Part shown: one piece after another, positions 1 to 5,255 of the stretch
How the letters are laid out: each line of letters begins with the position of its first letter
Position numbering within the stretch: position 1 is the first letter of the stretch
Assembly (NCBI GenBank): GCA_036525535.1
Contig: DATDAH010000292.1
Coordinates: forward strand, 1 to 9,533
DNA length: 9,533 nucleotides
Direction: 5' to 3'
Origin: DATDAH01 sp036525535
GTDB taxonomy: Bacteria > Actinomycetota > Acidimicrobiia > Acidimicrobiales > DATDAH01
The notes under the pieces: model-generated
Told to the model about the DNA's origin: nothing
The model's database searches: none
Seen by the model: only the letters and a program-made list of their open reading frames with translations
Program-made: the position numbers and the translations under genes

Positions 1-1592
1 GGATCGTCCCCTGCGCCGACGGCCACGTCGGCATCAACTGCCTGACGGGTCAGCACTGGCTCGACGTCTGTGCCCTCCTCGGCCTGCCCGAGTGGGAGAA
101 GCGACAGCGGGAGGTGGTGGAGGACACCGCCTACGCCTACTTCCTGGCCGATGCCCGTCCGTGGCTCGAGGCTCGGGGCGCCGAGGAGATCGTGGCCACC
201 TGCCAGGCCCTGCGCATCCCCGCCGCCCCGATCGGCAACGGCGTCAATCTGCCCGGCCTCTCCCAGTTCGCCGAGCGGGGGTTCTACGCCGAGATCCCGG
301 GCACCGACGTCGTGGCCCCGGTCGCCCCCTACCGGCTGTCGGCGACCCCGGCGCGCCCGGGCCCACCGCCCGCCCATGGCGAACTTGCGCCCGGGACACC
401 ACCGATCCGTGGTGCCGGCGACGCAAGTTCGGTCGAGCTGCCGTTCGCGGGACTGAAGGTGGTCGACCTCAGCATCTTCTGGTCTGCGCCCTACCTGTCC
501 ATGTACCTCGGCTCGCTGGGGGCGGACGTGGTCAAGATCGAGTCGATCCAGCGCCCGGACGGCTTCCGCTACTCGGCGTCGTTCCCCGAGCTGGGGGCCG
601 ACTGGTACGAGCGCTCGCTGGTGTGGCAGGCCACCAACCTGTCGAAGAAGGACATCACGCTCGACCTGACGAGCGCCGAGGGCCAGACCCTCCTCTGGCA
701 GCTGCTCGACGGGGCCGACGTGCTCGTCGAGAACTTCTCGCCCCGCGTCGTCGAGTCCTTCGGCCTGTCCGAGGACGCCGTCCGGGAGCGCCACCCGGGG
801 CTCGTCTACCTGCGCATGCCCGGCTTCGGCCTGGTCGGCCCCTGGCGGGACCACGTGGGCTGGGCCATGGTCTACGAGCAGGCCTGCGGGCTGGCCCAGG
901 TCACGGGCTTCCCCGACGGGCCCCCGCTCAACCCCGGTGGTTTCGCCGACCCGGTCGTCGGCATGCACGCGGCCGTCGCCCTGCAGGCCGCCCTCCGCCA
1001 CCGCGACCGGACCGGTGACGGCCAGCTCGTCGAGGTCGCCCAGGTCGAGGTGATGGCAGCCGTCACCGCCGAGCAGGTCATCGCCGCCGCGGCGACCGGC
1101 ACGGTTCCTGGCCGGGCCGGCAACCAGTCCGACGAGGCCGAGGTCGAGGGCGTCTATGAAGCCGAGGACGGGTGGGTGGCGGTCTCGGTGCGGGACGCCG
1201 AGGACCAGGCGGCGTTGGACCGGTCCTTCGGCCCCACCGACGAGGAGACGCTGGCGGGCTGGATCGCCGAGCGCCGGGCCGCGGAAGCGGCGGAGGCCGT
1301 GCTCGCCGCCGGGGTGCCGGCGGCTGTCGTGCTCACCGTGCCGGGGATGCTGTCCGAGCCGCAGCTCGTGGATCGGGGCTACTACCAGCCGCTGATCCAC
1401 CCGCTGGTCGGCGAGGTGCCCTATCCCGGCTGGCCCATGTCGTTCTCGGCCGGCGTCCCCGACCACCACCGCTGGGTCGCCCCCACCCTCGGCCAGGACA
1501 ACGACGAGATCCTGGGTGGTCGCCTGGGCCTGGCCGCCGACGAACTGGCCGCCCTCCGTGAGAAGAAGGTCATCGGCGAGTCCCTCCGATGA
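1..1592 (+). CDS. Tandem-domain CaiB/BaiF (class III) CoA-transferase, 5'-truncated by window edge
   Basis: The protein probably moves CoA from an acyl-CoA donor to a carboxylic acid. The frame is open from the window edge, with the first full codon at base 3 and about 529 residues visible. The gene begins outside, because codons before the first possible internal start (GTG at 114) already read as CoA-transferase (DGHVGIN, GQHWLDVCALLGLPEW). Visible residues 1 to about 120 are the end of a first domain. A Pro/Ala/Gly-rich linker follows, and a complete second domain starts near residue 145 (LPFAGLKVVDLS). The second domain keeps GADVVKIE, GADVLVENFSP and RMPGFGLVGPW. Its Asp at about 316 (GGFADPVVGMHAA, codon 948-950) aligns with the catalytic Asp of formyl-CoA transferase. 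The layout matches the 784-aa protein at 5256-7610, so the two are paralogs. The stop overlaps the next gene by ATGA, suggesting translational coupling. Family assignment is firm; the substrate is unknown. Confidence 0.93.
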   Translation, partial: IVPCADGHVGINCLTGQHWLDVCALLGLPEWEKRQREVVEDTAYAYFLADARPWLEARGAEEIVATCQALRIPAAPIGNGVNLPGLSQFAERGFYAEIPGTDVVAPVAPYRLSATPARPGPPPAHGELAPGTPPIRGAGDASSVELPFAGLKVVDLSIFWSAPYLSMYLGSLGADVVKIESIQRPDGFRYSASFPELGADWYERSLVWQATNLSKKDITLDLTSAEGQTLLWQLLDGADVLVENFSPRVVESFGLSEDAVRERHPGLVYLRMPGFGLVGPWRDHVGWAMVYEQACGLAQVTGFPDGPPLNPGGFADPVVGMHAAVALQAALRHRDRTGDGQLVEVAQVEVMAAVTAEQVIAAAATGTVPGRAGNQSDEAEVEGVYEAEDGWVAVSVRDAEDQAALDRSFGPTDEETLAGWIAERRAAEAAEAVLAAGVPAAVVLTVPGMLSEPQLVDRGYYQPLIHPLVGEVPYPGWPMSFSAGVPDHHRWVAPTLGQDNDEILGGRLGLAADELAALREKKVIGESLR

Positions 1593-2374
1593 ACGCCGAC
1601 TCCGCCCGAGCGCTGCTTGGTGACCTGTGGGACGACGACGTGGCGGCGGCTGTCGAACGGAGCCCGCAGGCCAGCGCGGCCTGCGTCCGCCTCCTGAAGG
1701 ACCCGCCGTCCTCGATCGAAGACGGGCTGGTTGGCGAATCCCTGGCCTACGCCGATCTCCAGGCCGGACCCGAGTTCGCAAGGTGGCTGGAGGAGCGGGG
1801 AGCGGCCACGCCCGCCCCGTCGCCGGAGCCGGTCCTGGTGGAGCGGGACGGCGACCACGTGACCATCACGCTCAACCGACCCGAGACCCACAACGCCGTC
1901 GACGTCGCCCTGCGGGACGCGCTCGTCGAAGCCCTCGAGCTGGTCGACGCCGACCGTGCGCTGACGGCCACGCTGCGGGGCGCCGGCCCCTCGTTCTGCA
2001 GCGGGGGCGACCTCCGCGAGTTCGGCACGTTCCCCGACCCTGGTACCGCCCACGCCATCCGCCTCGAACGGCTGCCCGCCCGCGCGCTGGCCGCCGTCGC
2101 CGACCGGGTCGCGGCGCGCGTCCACGGCTATTGCGTCGGTGCCGGGGCCGAGCTGGCGGCGTTCTGTCACCGGGTCGTCGCCGATCCGGGCACGACGTTC
2201 CGCCTTCCCGAAGTGTCCATGGGCCTGGTGCCGGGCCAGGGGGGGACGGTCAGCATCCCCCGCCGCATCGGGGCTCCGCGATCGGCGTGGCTCGCCCTGA
2301 CCGGTCGGCCGATCGACGCCTCCACGGCTCTCGAGTGGGGCTTGGTCGACCAGCTCACCCGTTCGGGCCCCTGA
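1589..2374 (+). CDS. Enoyl-CoA hydratase/isomerase (crotonase) family protein with apparently circularly permuted order
   Basis: This is a 261-aa crotonase-fold protein, expected to hydrate or isomerise an enoyl-CoA. The core runs from about residue 81 to 257: ITLNRPETHNAV, the oxyanion-hole segment SFCSGGDLREFG (135-146), GYCVGAGAELAAFCH (180-194) and LPEVSMGLVPGQGG (206-219). Glu188 and Glu208 occupy the positions of the two catalytic glutamates of rat crotonase. The core ends abruptly at GLVDQLTRSGP, where normal family members continue for roughly 45 more residues of trimerisation helices. Residues 27-71 instead resemble that missing tail (SPQASAACVRLL, then SIEDGLVGESLAYADLQ, then EFARWLEERG). 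A linker rich in Pro and Ala (71-81) joins them to the core. The order therefore looks permuted rather than truncated. The ATG lies in the ATGA overlap with the upstream CoA-transferase, so the two are probably made together. Family is certain; permutation is inferred from motif comparison. Confidence 0.9.
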   Translation: MNADSARALLGDLWDDDVAAAVERSPQASAACVRLLKDPPSSIEDGLVGESLAYADLQAGPEFARWLEERGAATPAPSPEPVLVERDGDHVTITLNRPETHNAVDVALRDALVEALELVDADRALTATLRGAGPSFCSGGDLREFGTFPDPGTAHAIRLERLPARALAAVADRVAARVHGYCVGAGAELAAFCHRVVADPGTTFRLPEVSMGLVPGQGGTVSIPRRIGAPRSAWLALTGRPIDASTALEWGLVDQLTRSGP

Positions 2375-2413
2375 TCCTGTTGGCCCAGCGCGAGATCCGG
2401 GTCCGACCGCGAG

Positions 2414-3574
2414 TCAGAGCGAGCAGGGGTCGATGCCCTTGACGTCCAGGATCCGGACCACCGACGTGGCGATCTGGTCGGCGTCGAGCGCCCCGTTCTG
2501 CAACCCCCGCACCAGCCGGTCGAGCACCAGGCCGGGGCTCGGCAACGTGGCGAACAGGGCCACGTCGGCGCCCGCCCGCAACGCCTGGAAGGCCAGCTCC
2601 TCGGGCGGCCCCTGCCCGGTCACCCCACCCATGGAGAGCGAGTCGGTGAAGATCAGGCCGTCGAACGCGTACTCGTCCCGGAGCAGGTCGGTGATGATCC
2701 CGCTGGACAGGCTGGACGGGCCGAAGATGGTCACGTCGGGCACCACCATGTGGCCGACCATCACGGCCACGTCGGACTCCAGCAGCGTGTCGTAGGGGAC
2801 GAGGTCCCGATCCCGCATCTCGGTCAGCGGGGCGGCGCTGACCACGCCGTCGTGGCTGTCGCCGGTCGTGTTGCCGTGACCGGGGAAGTGTTTGAGCGTG
2901 GGCAGGATCCCGGCCTCGACGAAGGCGTCGACATAGGCCTGCCCGTACCGGGTGACCAGGGCGGGGTCGCTGCCGAAGGTGCGATCGTCGCCCAGCGGGT
3001 CCCGGCCGTCGCCGGGCAGGACGTCGACCACGGGGGCGAAGACCACGTCGATGCCGAGCGTGGCCATCGACTGGGCGTGGGCCAGCACCTGGCCCTGGGC
3101 CCCGGCCGGGTCGGTCGTGGCCGCCATCCGCTCCTCGGACGGGAAGGGCCCGAGCACGTCCCGGAGGTCCTGGACGGCACCCCCCTCCTCGTCCACCGCC
3201 ACCAGAGGCGGGATGGCCGACGCGTCCTTCAGGGCCTGGATCCGGGCGATGGGCCGGTCGGCGGACAGGCTCTGCAGGAACACGGTCCCGATGCCCAGGT
3301 CGGCGATGTGCTGGGCCTCGAGGTCAGGGGCTTGCCCGTTGACCGACACCGCCAGGAGCTGGCCGAACTGCCGGCGCGGGGGCAGGGCCCGCGCGCAGGC
3401 GATGCGGGGGTCCTCGGCGCTCCCGGGGATGGGGGCGGCGACCCGACCCGGGGCGGCGGTGGTCGTGGTCGGCACAGGGTCCTCGCGGTCGCCGGTCAGC
3501 CCGTCCCAGGACGCGACGAGGCCGACGAAGAGCAGAAAGGCGACGGCCAACCCGATCCGCCGCAGCCACCGCAT
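2414..3574 (-). CDS. Glycoside hydrolase family 3, NagZ/LpqI-like beta-N-acetylhexosaminidase, N-terminally anchored
   Basis: This 386-aa protein probably removes N-acetylglucosamine from peptidoglycan fragments outside the membrane. Residues 5-22 form one hydrophobic segment (IGLAVAFLLFVGLVAS) after basic residues. No lipobox cysteine follows, so it is a signal anchor or non-lipoprotein signal peptide. A Thr/Pro/Ala linker (34-50) leads to the GH3 domain. Visible family motifs are VDEEGG (127-132), DRTFGSDPALV (197-207), KHFPGHGNTTGDSH (228-241, the NagZ-type histidine/aspartate loop) and FTDSLSMGGV (309-318), with the predicted nucleophile Asp311. Cys60 and Cys384 could pair, but that is speculation. 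The ATG at 3574 is chosen because it directly precedes the charged/hydrophobic leader and has GGCAGG and GAGAGG just upstream. A longer reading would run into the DUF35 gene in a non-family frame. It lies 34 bp after DUF35, so co-transcription is possible, though its role seems unrelated to acyl-CoA chemistry. Confidence 0.9.
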   Translation of the reverse strand: MRWLRRIGLAVAFLLFVGLVASWDGLTGDREDPVPTTTTAAPGRVAAPIPGSAEDPRIACARALPPRRQFGQLLAVSVNGQAPDLEAQHIADLGIGTVFLQSLSADRPIARIQALKDASAIPPLVAVDEEGGAVQDLRDVLGPFPSEERMAATTDPAGAQGQVLAHAQSMATLGIDVVFAPVVDVLPGDGRDPLGDDRTFGSDPALVTRYGQAYVDAFVEAGILPTLKHFPGHGNTTGDSHDGVVSAAPLTEMRDRDLVPYDTLLESDVAVMVGHMVVPDVTIFGPSSLSSGIITDLLRDEYAFDGLIFTDSLSMGGVTGQGPPEELAFQALRAGADVALFATLPSPGLVLDRLVRGLQNGALDADQIATSVVRILDVKGIDPCSL

Positions 3575-3603
3575 CCTCTCAGCCTGCCCGACGGCGTCGA
3601 GGT

Positions 3604-3620
3604 TCGGGCTAGCGGCCCGA
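3604..3620 (-). other. Small intercistronic hairpin at the DUF35 stop codon
   Basis: TCGGGC and GCCCGA form a perfect 6-bp stem with a 5-base loop. The hairpin spans the TAG stop of the DUF35 gene and lies about 30 bp before the glycosidase start. No T-run follows on the minus strand. It could partly stop transcription or stabilise the upstream message, but a stem this short can occur by chance in GC-rich DNA. Confidence 0.3.
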
Positions 3621-4049
3621 GATCGGGCGCCAGAACGGAGCAGTGACCTCGCCGTCGACTCCGGCGAAGCGGAGGGGGGCGAAGACGACCTCGACCGGCT
3701 GATCGATGCGCAGGTCGGGGGCCAGCGGGTCCACGTCGAGCAGGCGGGTGGCCAGGCGGGCCGAAGGGTCTTCGGCCACGGCCACGAGGGCGGTGACGAA
3801 GGGAGGCTCGTACTGGGGCAGGAACTGCTGGTGGACGACCACCCAGGAGAACAGGGTCCCCCGCCCGGACAGGTCGACCCAGGCGATGTCGGATCCGCCG
3901 CAGCGGGCACACGTCTCCGCCGGATACCAGACCAGCCGCCCACAGGCCTCACAACGGGGAAGGGCCAGGCGCTCGTCGGCCGCCGCCGCCCAGAAGGGCG
4001 CGGTCGGGGCCCAGTCCGTCTCCGGCAGGGGGAAGCCGGGGGCGGTCAT
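3609..4049 (-). CDS. DUF35 / OB-fold zinc-ribbon protein (thiolase partner)
   Basis: This 146-aa protein has the two-part DUF35 architecture. An N-terminal helix (about 10-28) is followed by a rubredoxin-like zinc ribbon with Cys33, Cys36, Cys47 and Cys50 (CEAC, then CARC). A C-terminal OB-fold runs from about 57 to 140 (LSGRGTLFSWVVVHQQFLP, then PFVTALVAVAEDPSARL). Such proteins bind SCP-x-like thiolases and, in the steroid Ltp2 system, the DUF35 part is needed for aldolase activity. In that system DUF35 is fused to a MaoC-like hydratase; here it is free-standing. The ATG overlaps the stop of the thiolase-like gene by ATGA, strong support for a stoichiometric complex. Family and partnership are well supported. 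Whether the OB-fold binds the CoA substrate or only stabilises the partner cannot be read here. Confidence 0.92.
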   Translation of the reverse strand: MTAPGFPLPETDWAPTAPFWAAAADERLALPRCEACGRLVWYPAETCARCGGSDIAWVDLSGRGTLFSWVVVHQQFLPQYEPPFVTALVAVAEDPSARLATRLLDVDPLAPDLRIDQPVEVVFAPLRFAGVDGEVTAPFWRPISGR

Positions 4050-5248
4050 GCCGCACTCCGGCGGAGGACGAGGGTGGCGGCCTCAGGCCCCGTGTAGCCG
4101 CCGTAGACACCGATCTCGGCGCTGACCACCTGGTTGGCGGCCTCACCCCGGAGCTGGCGCACGACCTCGACCACGTGGGCGATGCCGAGGACGTAGGCGT
4201 GGGAGAGCATCCCGCCATGGGGGTTGTACGGCAGGGCGCCCCCGTCGACCCGCAGCTCGCCGGCCTCGGCGAAGGCGCCCCCGTCGCCCTTCGCGCAGAA
4301 GCCCAGGTCCTCGATCTGCATGAGGCTGACGATCGTGAACGGGTCGTAGGCCGTGGCCACGTCGACGTCCCCCGGCTGGATCCCGGCCATGGCGAAGGCG
4401 GCCGGCCCGGCGAACACCTGAGGCGTGCTGGTGACGTCGGCCTGTTGGGCCCAGTGGGTGCCCGCGTGGGACCGGCCGAGCCCGACGCCTGCCACCTCGA
4501 CCGACGGCCGGTCCAGGGCGCGGGCCCGTTCGGGCGTGGTCATCACGTAAGCCGCCCCGCCGTCGGAGATGAGGCAGCAGTCCTCCTTGCGGAACGGATC
4601 GGCCAGGTACGGCGAGGCCAGGTAGTCGTCCAGGCTCAGGGGCCGGCCGTGCATGACGGCGGCCGGCGTGGCGTTGGCGTGCTCCCGGCAGGTCACGGCG
4701 ATGGCCCCGAGCTGAGCCTCCGTCGTCCCGTACTGGTGCATGTGGCGGCGGGCGATGGTGGCGAAGTAGACGGGCTGGGGGAACCAGCCGAAGGGGACCT
4801 CGAGGTTGGCCTTGAAGCGCTCCTCCGCGTGGAGCTGCCCCGGCCCTCCGGTCATGGCACCCCGCTGGGTCGCCCAGGCCACGGCGAACGAGTTGACGAT
4901 GACCGAGGCGTCGCCGTTGGCCAGCGCCTCGGCCGCAGGGACGGGGGCGGTGGCCGCCCAGCGCATCCCGCCCCCGGCGGTCGACTCCCACAGGTCGTGG
5001 CTGGTGCCGAAGTGGACGTGGAAGGCAGCGGCGTCGAGCTGGTCGGGCACGCCGGGCCCGAGCATGACGCCGTCGACGTCCTCGGGGCGCAGGCCGGCGT
5101 CGGCCAGCGCCCGTTCGACGGCGGTGGCGGCGATCTCGGTCGGCGTGCGGCCCGACGCCCGGCTGTGCTCGGACTCGCCCACCCCGACGATGGCCACCTT
5201 TCCGCCGACGTCGTCGAGGGGGACGTTCGTGCCCCAGTCGTCGCTCAT
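4046..5248 (-). CDS. Thiolase-superfamily protein (SCP-x/Ltp-like) lacking the nucleophilic Cys; probable acyl-CoA aldolase subunit
   Basis: This 400-aa protein has the thiolase fold: VAIVGVGESEHSR at the N-terminus, ALADAGLRPEDVDGVMLG (47-64) and CLISDGGAAYVM (225-236) in the middle, and a C-terminal half with YNPHGGMLSHAYVLG (341-355). Classical thiolases use a Cys near residue 90. Here the stretch is ESTAGGGMRWAAT (88-100), without Cys, so the usual acyl-enzyme chemistry is unlikely. Tyr301 (TAYDPFTIVSLMQIEDLGFC), His344 and Tyr352 are retained, resembling lipid-transfer-protein/Ltp2-type members that perform retro-aldol cleavage with a DUF35 partner. The start lies 7 bp after the CoA-transferase stop, and the end overlaps the DUF35 start, so the three form one operon. 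It is likely cytoplasmic and acts on a CoA thioester. Aldolase rather than thiolase activity is inferred from the missing Cys and the DUF35 neighbour; the substrate is unknown. Confidence 0.9.
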   Translation of the reverse strand: MSDDWGTNVPLDDVGGKVAIVGVGESEHSRASGRTPTEIAATAVERALADAGLRPEDVDGVMLGPGVPDQLDAAAFHVHFGTSHDLWESTAGGGMRWAATAPVPAAEALANGDASVIVNSFAVAWATQRGAMTGGPGQLHAEERFKANLEVPFGWFPQPVYFATIARRHMHQYGTTEAQLGAIAVTCREHANATPAAVMHGRPLSLDDYLASPYLADPFRKEDCCLISDGGAAYVMTTPERARALDRPSVEVAGVGLGRSHAGTHWAQQADVTSTPQVFAGPAAFAMAGIQPGDVDVATAYDPFTIVSLMQIEDLGFCAKGDGGAFAEAGELRVDGGALPYNPHGGMLSHAYVLGIAHVVEVVRQLRGEAANQVVSAEIGVYGGYTGPEAATLVLRRSAA

Positions 5249-5255
5249 GGCCGGA

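Noticed and set aside
114..116. GTG as the start of the left-edge CoA-transferase
   Set aside because: The 37 codons upstream in the same frame already carry CoA-transferase sequence, so the gene begins outside the window.
2375..2413. Possible terminator between the convergent hydratase and glycosidase genes
   Set aside because: Only a direct repeat of CGCGAG and a weak GATCCGGGTC symmetry are present; no convincing stem-loop or T-run.
3575..3952. Longer start for the GH3 glycosidase giving 512 residues
   Set aside because: The extra 126 residues are Ser/Pro-rich, overlap the DUF35 gene in another frame, and would place the signal anchor inside the protein. ATG 3574 fits better.
2750..4125. 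Long plus-strand frames opposite the glycosidase and DUF35 genes
   Set aside because: They have no recognisable motifs and Arg/Ser/Pro-rich translations. The minus-strand genes here have clear catalytic motifs.
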